A stretch of DNA of 64,000 nucleotides from Saccharothrix sp. HUAS TT1 (GCF_040744945.1 NZ_CP160453.1:4092001-4156000), one strand, 5' to 3'. Shown: positions 38,682 through 47,656, numbered from the stretch's first letter. Numbers and translations are program-made. Notes: generated by a model not told the origin, from the letters alone.

Positions 38682-39301
38682 CCCCGGCGCAGCCGCAGCA
38701 CGCAGTCGGAGCGGGTGCCGTGCTCGCCGTGCGGTCCGGTCATCTCCCGCTCGACCAGCTCGTCCACCTCGACCACCCACTCCGGGCCGGGGTCGACCGC
38801 GGCCAGCACGTCGGCGTTGGTCGGGAACCGGAAGTCGGCGAGCTCCTGGTGGTCCGCCCAGCTCGGCCCGGCGGCGTGCCCGACGACCAGCAGCACGCCG
38901 CCGGGCGCCACCGCCTTCGCCGCCCGCGCCAGGATGCCCTCCCGCTCGCCCTCCGGCGCCACCGTCGAGTGCAAGAACTGCGCCGAGACCAGGTCGAACT
39001 CCCCGCTCGGGAACGAGCTGCCCAGGTCGTGCCGCTGCCAGTCGATCCGGTCGGCCAGCCCGGCCTCGGCGGCCTGCGCCGCGCCCCTGGCCATCGCGGT
39101 CGCCGACACGTCGACCGCGGTCACCCGCCAGCCGCGCCCGGCCAGCCACAGCGCGTCACCGCCCTCGCCGCAACCGAGGTCCAGCGCGGCGCCGGGCGCC
39201 AGGTGCGCGACCTCGCGGGCCAGCAGCTCGTTGACCTTGCCGGTCCAGACTTGGCCGCGGTCGCGGTAGAACGTCTCCCAGTACTCTTCTGCGGTCTCCA
39301 T
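38678..39301 (-). CDS. Class I SAM-dependent methyltransferase
   Basis: A 207-residue Rossmann methyltransferase with motif I DLGCGEGGDALWLA, an acidic loop VTAVDVS, motif IV FDLVSAQFLHS and APGGVLLVVGH. It is related to the thiopurine/tellurite-resistance type methyltransferases that open with EYWETFYRDRGQVWTGKVNELL. The substrate is a small molecule, not identifiable. ATG 39301. Its TAG and that of sir2 share the palindrome CTAG (38678-38681). Divergent from the sigma factor. Confidence 0.88.
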   Translation of the reverse strand: METAEEYWETFYRDRGQVWTGKVNELLAREVAHLAPGAALDLGCGEGGDALWLAGRGWRVTAVDVSATAMARGAAQAAEAGLADRIDWQRHDLGSSFPSGEFDLVSAQFLHSTVAPEGEREGILARAAKAVAPGGVLLVVGHAAGPSWADHQELADFRFPTNADVLAAVDPGPEWVVEVDELVEREMTGPHGEHGTRSDCVLRLRRG

Positions 39302-39341
39302 GCCTCGATGGTGCGGACAACCCGGCACAAGTGGCAAACAA

Positions 39342-39360
39342 AGTTGCCGATCCGGCAACT
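39342..39360. promoter_or_regulatory. 8-bp inverted repeat between methyltransferase and sigma factor
   Basis: AGTTGCCG-ATC-CGGCAACT is a perfect 8-bp inverted repeat, with another GGCAA half-site at about 39333. It lies 41 bp from the methyltransferase start and 75 bp from the sigma gene, and could regulate either. Confidence 0.5.
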
Positions 39361-39434
39361 CGGGCGCCGGTGCAACCCCCGGCGGCACAAGTGCGTAGTG
39401 GTGGTGACCGCAGGACATCGGGGGAGGGCGACGG

Positions 39435-39932
39435 GTGGGACGCGACGACGAGTTCGCCCAGTTCTTCGCGAGCCGGTTCGACCAGGCTCGACGCACGGCG
39501 CACGCGCTGTGCGGGAATTGGCTTGAGGCGGAGGAGATCGCGCAGCACGCATTCGTCCGCATGTACGCCCACTGGCCCAAGGTGCGCCGCGACAGCGCGG
39601 AGGCGTACCTGCGCACGGTCGTGACCAGGATCTTCCTCGACTCGCGCCGCCGGGGCAGGCGGCGCGAGCAGGTGGTGGCCTCGCCGCCGGAGTCCGCCGT
39701 CGAGCCGGACACCGCCGGCGCCGACGAGCGCCAGCCGCTGCTGGCCGCGCTGCAGCACGTCCCACCGCGGCAGCGGGCCGTGCTGGTGCTGCGGTACGCG
39801 CACGACCTGTCGGTCGAGCAGGTGGCGGAGGCGCTGCGGTGCTCGACCGGCACGGTCAAGAGCCAGACCGCCCGAGGCTTGCAGACGCTCCGCGACGCCT
39901 ATCGCGGCGCGGTGACACCGGGGAGCGCGTGA
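39435..39932 (+). CDS. ECF RNA polymerase sigma factor (SigE70/SigM-like)
   Basis: A 165-residue ECF sigma. Region 2 (about 5-75: FAQFFASRFDQARRTAHALCGNWLEAEEIAQHAFVRMYAHWPKV) binds core and the -10 element. Region 4 (about 100-155: LQHVPPRQRAVLVLRYAHDLSVEQVAEALRCSTGTVKSQTARGL) binds the -35. Layout and size match the actinobacterial SigE70 group, which often lacks a classical zinc anti-sigma factor. GTG start with GGGGAGGG upstream. The stop overlaps the ATG of the following membrane-protein gene by 1 bp, so that protein is its likely partner. Confidence 0.92.
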   Translation: MGRDDEFAQFFASRFDQARRTAHALCGNWLEAEEIAQHAFVRMYAHWPKVRRDSAEAYLRTVVTRIFLDSRRRGRRREQVVASPPESAVEPDTAGADERQPLLAALQHVPPRQRAVLVLRYAHDLSVEQVAEALRCSTGTVKSQTARGLQTLRDAYRGAVTPGSA

Positions 39933-40912
39933 TGTGGCGAGACGAGCAGGAGCTGAGCGGCGCGTTGAAGTCCGAGGTGGACGGGCCCGCGCCCGCCGCG
40001 CGCACGGACCTGGCGGACGTGCTGAAGCGCGGCCGTCGCCGGTTGCTGGCCCGCCGCGCGGGCGCGACCGCCGGGGTCCTGGCGGTCGTCGGTGCCATCG
40101 GGTTCGGCACGGTCGCGCTCGGCGACCTCGCCGCGCCCCACTCGCCCCCCGCCGCCGGCAACTCCGACGGCGACCCCGACGGTCCGGCGGTGACGACGGC
40201 GCCCGCGCCCGCGTCCGTGAGTCCGGAGTGGACGGTGGTGGACCTGCCGACGCGCACCCCCTACGCCACGTTCACCCCGGCGTGGACCGCGCCACCGCCG
40301 CCCGGCCGGGAGATCCGGTCGATCCCGCAGTGCGACCTGGGCAGCGGCAGCTCGTTCACCACCTGGCTCTCGCCCCGCCCCGATGAGTCCCTGATGGGCG
40401 CGTGGGCGACGGCGGTCGCGCAGGTCGCGTCACCCGCACAGGTGAGCGGGCCGCACACCCGGGTGATCCCGGCGAACAAGGCCAAGGGGCCCGACCAGGT
40501 CGACGCGCACCTCCAGTGGATCGACGTCACCGACGACCTCGGCACCGGCAGCGTCGCCTTGGAGGTCGGCCGCAGCACCGCCGCCACCCCGGTCGCGGCC
40601 GCCGACGACGAGGCGTTCGCCGAGGGCAACTGCGCGCCCCCGCGCCGGTTGGTCCGCCCGGACCGGACGGTGCTCCAGTTCTACCCGGTGCGGGCGAGCG
40701 AGCCGTTCCAGTCGCTGTTGCAGGAGCTGCGCGTCTACACGCCGTCGGGCGCGATCTACGCGATCACCCTGCGGAACTTCGGCAGCCCCGACTTCCGGTA
40801 CCGGGAGGAGGACTCGTCGTTCGACCGCACCGGCGCGGGGCGCGCGACCCTGCCGCTGACCGAGGAGCAGTTGACCAGGATCGGCCTCGCGATCGCCGAC
40901 GCCGACCGATGA
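39932..40912 (+). CDS. Single-pass membrane protein, likely partner of ECF sigma factor
   Basis: A 326-residue protein with about 42 cytoplasmic residues, a membrane helix at about 43-63 and a 260-residue outside domain rich in Pro/Thr at its start, with at least two cysteines. No HxxxCxxC zinc motif is visible, so it is not a classical ZAS anti-sigma factor, but size, topology and the TGATG junction with the sigma gene are what one expects of a sigma-regulating protein. The outside domain is not recognised. Confidence 0.7.
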   Translation: MWRDEQELSGALKSEVDGPAPAARTDLADVLKRGRRRLLARRAGATAGVLAVVGAIGFGTVALGDLAAPHSPPAAGNSDGDPDGPAVTTAPAPASVSPEWTVVDLPTRTPYATFTPAWTAPPPPGREIRSIPQCDLGSGSSFTTWLSPRPDESLMGAWATAVAQVASPAQVSGPHTRVIPANKAKGPDQVDAHLQWIDVTDDLGTGSVALEVGRSTAATPVAAADDEAFAEGNCAPPRRLVRPDRTVLQFYPVRASEPFQSLLQELRVYTPSGAIYAITLRNFGSPDFRYREEDSSFDRTGAGRATLPLTEEQLTRIGLAIADADR

Positions 40913-41060
40913 ACTCGTTGCGTAGTCAGAAGAATCCCTCGATCGTGTAGTCGCCTATCGCTCGAAAGAGTCGGGACCACCGGGGTTCTACGCTGCCCTT
41001 CCGATATCGGGATCACACCGACCGCCGCCGCGCGCCGGGTGCCTCCAGGGGAAGAGTCGC

Positions 41061-41885
41061 GTGACTGGTTACCTCGAACTCGCCGCGTCCGCGGTGCTGT
41101 ACGCGCTGGGCATCGTGGCCCAGTCGGTCGCCTCCCGGCGCGCCGACGAGGGCGGCGGCGGGCTCGGGCTGCTCGCCAGGCTCGCCCGCGACCGGCTGTA
41201 CCTGCTGGGGTTCGCGGGCCAGGTCGGCGGGTTCGCGCTGGCGTTCCTGGCCCGCGCCCGGCTGCCGCTCTACCTGGTGCAGGCCGGTTCCTCGTGCGCG
41301 GTCGGGCTGGCCACGCTGTTCGGCATCGCCGTGCTCGGCTGGCGGGTCCGCACGATCGAGGTCGTGGTGCTCGCGGTGATGGCCACCGGGCTGGTGCTGC
41401 TGGTCGCGGCGGCCACGCCGTCGACCGCGCACGACGTGCCGCAGGGCCTCGGCATCGTCCTGTTCGGACTGCCGGTGGTCGCGCTCGTGCTGGTGCAGCG
41501 GCGGGTCGGCGGCGTGGTGCCGCTGGCCGCGGCGGCCGGCCTGGCGTTCGCCGTGGTCGCCATGACCAGCCGCACGCTGGCCGACGAGCCGCTGACCGGC
41601 CTGCCGCTGTACCCGCTGGCGTGGTTGATGGTCGTCGCCGCGCTGGTCGGCCAGTCCTACCTCGCCCTGGCCCTGCGCCGCGGCTCGGCCACCTCGACCG
41701 TGGCCACCATGGACGCCACCACCGTCGTGCTCACCTCGGTCATCGGCATCGCCGCGCTGGGCGACCGGATCACCCCCGGCCGCGAGTGGTGGGTGGCGCT
41801 CGGCGTCGCGCTCGTCGTGTCCGGCGTGCTGCTGCTCGGCTACGGCGACCGGTTCGTGAAGAGCGCCGACCGGGTGACCCGATGA
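41061..41885 (+). CDS. DMT/EamA-like integral membrane protein at head of EPS locus
   Basis: A 274-residue protein with about nine hydrophobic helices (LELAASAVLYALGIVAQSVA at the start; WWVALGVALVVSGVLLLGYG at the end), resembling EamA/DMT small-molecule carriers. GTG start with GGGGAAGA upstream. The stop overlaps the deacetylase ATG (ATGA), which places it in the polysaccharide operon. In such a context it may move a lipid-linked sugar or its precursor; this is inference. Confidence 0.75.
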   Translation: MTGYLELAASAVLYALGIVAQSVASRRADEGGGGLGLLARLARDRLYLLGFAGQVGGFALAFLARARLPLYLVQAGSSCAVGLATLFGIAVLGWRVRTIEVVVLAVMATGLVLLVAAATPSTAHDVPQGLGIVLFGLPVVALVLVQRRVGGVVPLAAAAGLAFAVVAMTSRTLADEPLTGLPLYPLAWLMVVAALVGQSYLALALRRGSATSTVATMDATTVVLTSVIGIAALGDRITPGREWWVALGVALVVSGVLLLGYGDRFVKSADRVTR

Positions 41886-42832
41886 CCACCGCCAGCGTCT
41901 CCCTCGACCTGGACAACCTCTGGGCGTACCTCAAGACGCACGGCGACCCCGAGTGGGAGCGCCGGCCCAGCTTCCTGCCCACCGCCGTGCCCCGGCTGCT
42001 GGAGGCGTTCGGCGCGCACGGCCTCACCACGACCGTGTTCGTCGTCGGCGCGGACGTCGAGCGTGAGGACGGCGCGCGGGCCGTCGCCGCCATCACCGCC
42101 GCCGGGCACGAGGTCGCCAACCACTCCTACGGCCACGAGCCCTGGCTGCACCGCTACACCCGCGACCGGCTCGAAGCCGAGCTGGCCCGCACCGAGGACG
42201 CCATCACCGCCGCCGGCGCGCCGCGGCCGACCGGGTTCCGCGGCCCCGGCTACAGCGTCACCCACGACCTGCTGGAACTGCTCGCCGAACGCGGTTACCG
42301 CTACGACGCCAGCACGCTGCCCACCTGGATCGGCCCGCTCGCCCGCGCCTACCACAACCGCACCGCGCCGACCGGCGGCGACCGCGACCTGTTCGGCGGC
42401 TTCTCCCGGGTCCGCGCGCCCAACGCCGCCTACCGCTGGCGCGTCGGCACGGGCCTGGTCGAGCTGCCGGTCACCACGATGCCGCTGCTGCGCGTGCCGA
42501 TCCACGGTTCCTACTTGCTGCAACTGCACCAGGTGTCGCCGCGCTTGGCGCGTGGTTACTTCACGGCGGCGCTGCGGTTGTGCCGGGCGCGCGGTGTGCA
42601 GCCGTCGTTGTTGTTGCACCCGACCGACGTGCTGGGCGCGGCCGAGGCGCCCGGGATGGAGTTCTTCCCCGGCATGGCGGTGCCGGGCGCGCGGAAGGTC
42701 GAGTTCCTGGGGTGGGTGCTCGGCGCGCTGCGGGCGCACTTCGACGTCGTCGGCACCGGCGCGCACGTCGCCCGGCTCGAAGCGGGGTTGCGCGAGCACG
42801 ACACCGGGATGCTGGCGCGGTGCGGCGGATGA
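41882..42832 (+). CDS. Polysaccharide deacetylase (NodB-fold) family protein
   Basis: A 316-residue CE4-type protein without a signal peptide. It has the first metal aspartate in SLDLDN, the H-x3-H pair in NHSYGHEPW, GFRGPGYS (catalytic Arg) and the late SLLLHPTD histidine motif. Cytoplasmic location suggests it acts on a lipid-linked or nucleotide sugar intermediate, or a small amide, rather than on finished polymer. It is coupled by ATGA overlaps to both neighbours. Confidence 0.85.
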   Translation: MTTASVSLDLDNLWAYLKTHGDPEWERRPSFLPTAVPRLLEAFGAHGLTTTVFVVGADVEREDGARAVAAITAAGHEVANHSYGHEPWLHRYTRDRLEAELARTEDAITAAGAPRPTGFRGPGYSVTHDLLELLAERGYRYDASTLPTWIGPLARAYHNRTAPTGGDRDLFGGFSRVRAPNAAYRWRVGTGLVELPVTTMPLLRVPIHGSYLLQLHQVSPRLARGYFTAALRLCRARGVQPSLLLHPTDVLGAAEAPGMEFFPGMAVPGARKVEFLGWVLGALRAHFDVVGTGAHVARLEAGLREHDTGMLARCGG

Positions 42833-44385
42833 CCTGGCTGCTGCGCGCCCTGACGTGCGCGACGGTGTTCGCCGCGCCGCTGGAGGGCTACCTGCTCCAG
42901 GCGCACGGCCAGCTGGCCAAGCTGCCGCCCGCGTTGCTGGTGGGTGCGTGGGTGGTGGCGCGGGTGCGGCAGCGCCGGGCGCCGGTCGTGCATTCAGCGC
43001 TCGGAATCCTAGCGCTGCTAGCAATCGTGCTGCTGATAACTTCCGCGGTGCACGCGGGCGGGGTGCACACGGCCGAGTACGCGCTGCGCTGGCTGCCGTT
43101 CTTGCTGGTGACGGCGGTGCTGGTGGACGTCGTGGCGCGCGAGGTGCCGATCCGGGCGGTGCTCACGGCCACCGTCGCCGGCGCGGTGGTGGCGGCGGCG
43201 GGGGCGCTGCACACCATGGTGGCGGAAGGCGGCACCCGCGCCTCCGGACCCCTGGAGGACCCGAACGACCTGGCCTACTTCCTGGTCGCCGCCCTCCCCC
43301 TCCTGACCGCCCTCCGCCGCTCCCGACCAACCGCTCCACGCCAGTCGAGGCCGGTCACCTCGCACTGGCCAGGACCGGCCACCTCTCGTTGGCCAGGACC
43401 CGGCTCCTCGCACTGGCCGGGCCCGACCGCTCCGCACGGGCCGGGTCTGACCGCTCCGCACGAGTCAGGATCGGCCGTTCTGCACCGGTCGGGGTTCGCC
43501 GCTCCGCACCAGCCGGCGCCGGCCGATCCCGAGCAGTCGGGTCCGGCCGCTCCACACCGGTCGCGGTCGGTCGCGTCGCGCTGGTCGCGGTCGGTCGCTT
43601 CGCGTCAGCCGGGATCTGCTGCCTTGCGCCGACCGAGGTCGCTTTTCTTGAGCAGGCCGGGATCTGTCGCCGCGTGGTGCTCGGGGTCGGTTGGTCGGCG
43701 CCGGGTGGAGGCGGTGGCGATCGGTGTCGCCACCGTGGTCCTCGCGGCGGGTGCGGCGGCGACGTTGTCCAGGGGTGGGGGGCTCGCCCTTGGCGCGGCG
43801 GTGGCGTGGTTGTTGTTCCGGCGGGCGTTGCCGTTGAGGGCGTTGGTCGGTGGTGTGGTGGCGCTGGTTGTCCTCGGGGGAGCGGTGGCGTTGTTCGCCG
43901 GGCCCGTCCTGGACCGCGCGCTGCGGGAGAAGGTCTACATCGCCGAGACCAATGTGGACACCCGTGAGCTGCGCTGGCAGGCCGCCGCCCGGATGGTCGC
44001 CGACCACCCGGCCCTCGGGGTCGGCCCAGGCGGTTTCCGGGCCGGGTACCCCGCCGCCTCGCACAACGCCGAGATCGACGAGCAGACCCCCGTGGCGCAC
44101 AACATGTACCTGGAGGTGGCCGCCGAGCTGGGCCTGCCCGGCTTCGCGCTGTTCGCCGCCCTCCTCGTGCTCACCGCCGCCACCAGCGAACGCGTCCGCC
44201 GCGCCACCGACGACCCGCTGCCCGTGGTCGCGGTGCAGGCGGCGCTGATCGCGGTCGTGGTGGCGTCCACCTTCCTGTCCGAGCAGTACTACCTGCCGTT
44301 GTGGTCGCTGGTCGCCGTCGTGGCAGCGGCCGACCTGCGCTTGAGGAGGACGAGCGACCTTGCGTGTGCTCCACGTGATCAGTGA
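42829..44385 (+). CDS. O-antigen ligase/Wzy-like polymerase with octapeptide insertion
   Basis: A 518-residue membrane protein with about five helices (1-165), a 120-residue hydrophilic insertion made of repeats, then about five more helices. The large outside loop has the Wzy/WaaL signature (ELRWQAAARMVADHPALGVGPGGFRAGYP...VAHNMYLEVAAELGLPGFALF). It would polymerise or ligate undecaprenyl-linked repeat units outside the membrane. The insertion falls right after LLTALRRSR in what should be a short loop. ATG 42829 overlaps the deacetylase stop. Confidence 0.87.
   Translation: MTWLLRALTCATVFAAPLEGYLLQAHGQLAKLPPALLVGAWVVARVRQRRAPVVHSALGILALLAIVLLITSAVHAGGVHTAEYALRWLPFLLVTAVLVDVVAREVPIRAVLTATVAGAVVAAAGALHTMVAEGGTRASGPLEDPNDLAYFLVAALPLLTALRRSRPTAPRQSRPVTSHWPGPATSRWPGPGSSHWPGPTAPHGPGLTAPHESGSAVLHRSGFAAPHQPAPADPEQSGPAAPHRSRSVASRWSRSVASRQPGSAALRRPRSLFLSRPGSVAAWCSGSVGRRRVEAVAIGVATVVLAAGAAATLSRGGGLALGAAVAWLLFRRALPLRALVGGVVALVVLGGAVALFAGPVLDRALREKVYIAETNVDTRELRWQAAARMVADHPALGVGPGGFRAGYPAASHNAEIDEQTPVAHNMYLEVAAELGLPGFALFAALLVLTAATSERVRRATDDPLPVVAVQAALIAVVVASTFLSEQYYLPLWSLVAVVAAADLRLRRTSDLACAPRDQ
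43327..43686 (+). repeat. 15 x 24-bp in-frame tandem repeat (octapeptide) in Wzy-like gene
   Basis: Fifteen consecutive degenerate 8-residue units with no indels: PTAPRQSR, PVTSHWPG, PATSRWPG, PGSSHWPG, PTAPHGPG, LTAPHESG, SAVLHRSG and so on to SVAAWCSG. Consensus is about (P/S)-(A/T/V)-A-(P/S)-(H/R)-x-(P/S)-G. The exact 24-bp period shows expansion of a coding minisatellite. Confidence 0.92.
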
Positions 44386-45430
44386 GATGGGTACCGGCGG
44401 CGCCGAAGCCCTCGTCGCCGGGATGGCCCGGTCGGGCGCGCAGTTCGGCTGGCAGTCGGCCGTGGCCAGCGGCGGCGGGCACCGGGCGGAGGCGTTGCGC
44501 GCCCTCGGCGTGCCGACGTTCACCGTGCCGGTGGCCCAGCGCCGGCCCACCGGCGTGCTGCGCGCCACCACGGCCACCAAGGCCGCGATCCGCAGCTTCC
44601 AGCCGGAGGTCGTGCTGGCGCACAACGTGTCGGCCAGCCTGGTCGCCCGGCTCGCCGTGCTGCCGCGCCGGCTGCCGCTGCTGACCGTCTTCCACGGCGT
44701 GGCCGAGACCGACTACAGCGGCGCGGCCCGCATCCTGCGGCGCACCTCGCGCACGGTCGTCGCGGTCGCCGACGCCACCGCCGACCGGCTGCGCGCCGCC
44801 GGCGTCCACGACCCGGTGGTGATCCCGAACGCGGTGTTCCCGCAGCCCGAGCGGGTGAACCGGAACGCGGTCCGCGCGGTGCACGGCGTTGCGCCGGACG
44901 TGCCGGTCGCGCTGTGCCCGGCCCGGCTGGAACCGCAGAAGCGGCACGACGTGCTGCTGGAGGCGTGGGCCCGGCTGGGCGGCGACGCGGTGCTGTGGCT
45001 GGCGGGCGACGGCAGCCTGCGGGACGTGCTGCGCCTGCGCGCCGCCGAACTGGGCGTCCAGCACCGGGTCCGGTTCCTCGGCAACCGCTGCGACGTGCCC
45101 GACCTGCTGGCCGCCGCCGACGTCACCGTGCTCACCAGCGACTGGGAGGGCATGCCGGTCGCGGTGCTGGAGTCGCTGGCCGCCGGCCGACCGGTGGTCG
45201 CGACCGACGTGGACGGCGTGCGGCAGGCGCTGTCCGGCGGTGGCGGCGTGGTGGTGCCCCGCCGCGACCCGGCGGCGACGGCCGACGCGCTGCGGTCGCT
45301 GCTGCTCGACCCCGCGGCACGGGCGGAGCTGGCCGAGGCGGGCCGCGCGGCCGTGCGGCGCGAGCACGACCCGCGCCTGCTGATGCGGTCCTACGACGAA
45401 CTGCTGCGCACCGCGATCGGAGCGTCATGA
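44360..45430 (+). CDS. GT4-family glycosyltransferase
   Basis: A 356-residue GT-B retaining glycosyltransferase. It starts RVLHVISEMGTGGAEALVAGMA and has the C-terminal donor site: ARLEPQKRHDVLLEAW, LAGDGSLRD, VLTSDWEGMPVAVLESLAAGRPVVATDVDGV with the E-x7-E motif. It uses a TTG start with AGGAGGA 9 nt upstream and overlaps the Wzy stop by 26 bp. It adds one sugar to the growing lipid-linked repeat unit. Confidence 0.92.
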   Translation: MRVLHVISEMGTGGAEALVAGMARSGAQFGWQSAVASGGGHRAEALRALGVPTFTVPVAQRRPTGVLRATTATKAAIRSFQPEVVLAHNVSASLVARLAVLPRRLPLLTVFHGVAETDYSGAARILRRTSRTVVAVADATADRLRAAGVHDPVVIPNAVFPQPERVNRNAVRAVHGVAPDVPVALCPARLEPQKRHDVLLEAWARLGGDAVLWLAGDGSLRDVLRLRAAELGVQHRVRFLGNRCDVPDLLAAADVTVLTSDWEGMPVAVLESLAAGRPVVATDVDGVRQALSGGGGVVVPRRDPAATADALRSLLLDPAARAELAEAGRAAVRREHDPRLLMRSYDELLRTAIGAS

Positions 45431-46353
45431 AGTCCTGGAGCGCCCTGAAGCCCTGGAGCACCCTGAAGGGCTGGGACCCGCGGGTGCTGCTGCGGCCGTT
45501 GCCGGTGAGCGTCGGCGTGGCGCTGCTGGTCGCGTCGACGGTGGTGCTCGCGGTCGAGCTGACCGGCGACGAGTACGAGAGCCGCGTCGGCCTGCTCGCG
45601 GTGCCCGGCGAGCCGGTCGAGACCGCGCAGGCCGGGTTCGGCGAGGTCGTCGCCCTGTCGCTGCCCGCGCTGGTGGAGGTGGCGCGCACCCCGACGGCGC
45701 TGCGCGCCGCGGCCGACGAGCTGGGCGTCACGACCGACGACCTGGCCCGCCGCGTGTCGGTGGAGCTGGTGCCCGCCTCCGGGCTGGCCCGGCTGTCGGT
45801 CCGGGCCGACACCGCCGACCGGGCCGCGCAGGCCGCGACCCGGATCGCGCGGACCGTGGTGGACTCCGACCTGCTCGCCCCGGTCGCCCGGCTGCGGCTG
45901 CTGGACCGGCCCGAGACGACGCGGGTCGCGCCCGACCGGCCGCTGGGATGGGGACTGGCCCTGGTCGGCGGGGTGGTGGCCGGGCTGGTCGCCTACGCCG
46001 CGCACCACCTGCGGCGGACCAGGTTCCGCGACCGGACCAGGGCCGCGCTCGCCGCCGGCGGCGTGTGGCACCCGGTGGCCGTGCTGCCGGGCGACGACCC
46101 CGGGTTGGCGCGGCGGCTGGCGGTGCTGTGCGAGGCGTCGGCCCGGCCCGCCCGGGTGGTGGCGGTGGCGCCGGAGCTGGCCGAGCGCGCCGAGGAGCTG
46201 GCCGCCGAGCTGCCGGACAAGACCGGTGAGCCCGCCGACGGCGACGCGGTGATCGCGCTCGTGCCGACGGCGGGCGCGCGGCAGGACGAGCTGGCGACCG
46301 TGGTCGGCGCGCTGCCGCCCACCTCGACCGTGGTGGCGGTGGTGACGTGCTGA
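45427..46353 (+). CDS. Wzz-like chain-length/polysaccharide co-polymerase protein
   Basis: A 308-residue protein with an N-terminal membrane helix (about 23-41), an extracellular domain with the Wzz-type LPALVEVARTPTALRAAADELGV...ADTADRAAQAATRIA pattern, and a second helix at about 175-198 (LGWGLALVGGVVAGLVAYAA). The cytoplasmic tail (about 110 residues) lacks a Walker A and tyrosine cluster, so it is not fused to a BY-kinase. It would set polymer length together with Wzy. ATGA overlap with the upstream GT4. Confidence 0.78.
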   Translation: MKSWSALKPWSTLKGWDPRVLLRPLPVSVGVALLVASTVVLAVELTGDEYESRVGLLAVPGEPVETAQAGFGEVVALSLPALVEVARTPTALRAAADELGVTTDDLARRVSVELVPASGLARLSVRADTADRAAQAATRIARTVVDSDLLAPVARLRLLDRPETTRVAPDRPLGWGLALVGGVVAGLVAYAAHHLRRTRFRDRTRAALAAGGVWHPVAVLPGDDPGLARRLAVLCEASARPARVVAVAPELAERAEELAAELPDKTGEPADGDAVIALVPTAGARQDELATVVGALPPTSTVVAVVTC

Positions 46354-47615
46354 GGACCGCGGCGTTGAAGGACCGGACCCGGCTGCTCGCCGCCTTGGTG
46401 GCGGTGGTGGGCGCGGTGGCGGCGTGGCGCGCGTTGCGGCCCTCGTGGCAGGCGCCGCTCCCGACTGCGGCGACGGCGGCCGAGGAGCGGATGCAGGACT
46501 TCCGGGACGCGCTGTACTTCCCGATCCGCGAGTTCCTGGCGGGCGGCGACCCCTACCTGCCCGCGACGATGTTCGAGCACTGGCCGGTGCGCCAGAGCTT
46601 CAACCTCTACCAGCCCTACCACCTGCTGCTGCACGCGCCGTTCGCGCTGCCCGGCTACCGGGTGGGCGCGGTGGCGTTCGCGCTCGCGTCGCTGGTGCTG
46701 CTGTTCGCGCTGGCGGTGCTCGCGGCGGGTCGGCTGCGCCCGCACGTGCCGTTGGCGCTCGGCACGGCGGTGATCGCGACGCTGCTGGTGCTCAGCCAGG
46801 TCGGCAAGGCCCAGCTGTACGTCGGCCAGGTGAACCCGCTGATCGCGGTCGGCGCGGCGGGCGCGCTGCTGGCCCGGCACGACGCGCCCAAGTGGGCGTC
46901 GGTCGCGCTGGCGCTGGCGTGGCTCAAGCCGCAGTTCGGCCTGCCGCTGGCGGTGCTGCTGTTCGTGCGCGGCTCGCGGCAGGTGGCGCTGGTCGGCACG
47001 GCGGTCGCGGCGGTGGCGAGCCTGGTCGTGGTGGTGCCGCTGGTCGTCCGCGACGGCGGGGTCGGGCCGTTCCTGGACGTGCTCGCGGCGAACGTCGAGC
47101 ACGCCGGCCGGACCGCGTACGGCGCGGTGGACTCGCTGACGGCGCAGCGGATCGACCTCGCCGCGGTGCTCTACCGCGCCACCGGCTGGCTGCCGTTCGG
47201 CGCGGAACCGCTGGCGCTGGTCGGCGTGCTGGTGGTGAGCGCGGTGCTGGTGCGGCGGCTGGACCGGATGGGCGAGCGGGCCGCGGCGGACCTGCTGACC
47301 TGCCTGGCGGTCGTGGTGGCGGTGGTGCACCAGCCCGGTGACGTGCTGATCGCCGTGCCGTCGCTGGTGGCGGTCGGTTCGGTGTGGTGGCGGTGCCGGC
47401 GCAGGCGGGACTGGCGGTTCATCGGCCCGGCGCTGGTGCTGCTGCTCGTGCCGTTCGCGCACCTGCACTTCGTCAGCCTGGCGATCCGGGCGGTGGCGGG
47501 CGTGCGGGTCGACGTGACGGTGGACGGCGTGGCCGTGGTGGCGGCGTGGGTGCTGGTGGTGGGGTTCGCGGCGACCCGCCGCTGCTCGGCCGTCGGCACG
47601 GTGGCGCGGGCGTGA
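46347..47615 (+). CDS. GT87-family (DUF2029-like) membrane glycosyltransferase
   Basis: A 422-residue polytopic protein with about ten helices, of the GT-C type that uses polyprenyl-phosphate sugars. The first extracytoplasmic loop has the acidic DFRDALYFPIREFLAGGDPYLPA segment, which is the expected catalytic position. Actinobacterial GT87 proteins are alpha-mannosyltransferases; the sugar here is not proven. GTG start 46347 overlaps the Wzz-like stop by 7 bp. Confidence 0.82.
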   Translation: MLRTAALKDRTRLLAALVAVVGAVAAWRALRPSWQAPLPTAATAAEERMQDFRDALYFPIREFLAGGDPYLPATMFEHWPVRQSFNLYQPYHLLLHAPFALPGYRVGAVAFALASLVLLFALAVLAAGRLRPHVPLALGTAVIATLLVLSQVGKAQLYVGQVNPLIAVGAAGALLARHDAPKWASVALALAWLKPQFGLPLAVLLFVRGSRQVALVGTAVAAVASLVVVVPLVVRDGGVGPFLDVLAANVEHAGRTAYGAVDSLTAQRIDLAAVLYRATGWLPFGAEPLALVGVLVVSAVLVRRLDRMGERAAADLLTCLAVVVAVVHQPGDVLIAVPSLVAVGSVWWRCRRRRDWRFIGPALVLLLVPFAHLHFVSLAIRAVAGVRVDVTVDGVAVVAAWVLVVGFAATRRCSAVGTVARA

Positions 47616-47656
47616 GGCGCGGTGGCGCGGGCGTGAGGCGCGGTGGCGGGGGTGTG
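47601..47656 (+). repeat. 21-bp tandem duplication at GT87/Wzx junction
   Basis: Two perfect 21-bp copies (47601-47621 and 47622-47642) and a partial third cover the GT87 stop and the start of the flippase gene. Each copy brings an in-frame GTG, so there are GTG codons at 47612, 47633 and 47654. Confidence 0.85.

Noticed and set aside
39932..40912. Classical zinc-binding anti-sigma factor
   Set aside because: No HxxxCxxC motif in the cytoplasmic segment; only topology and gene order support a role with the sigma factor.
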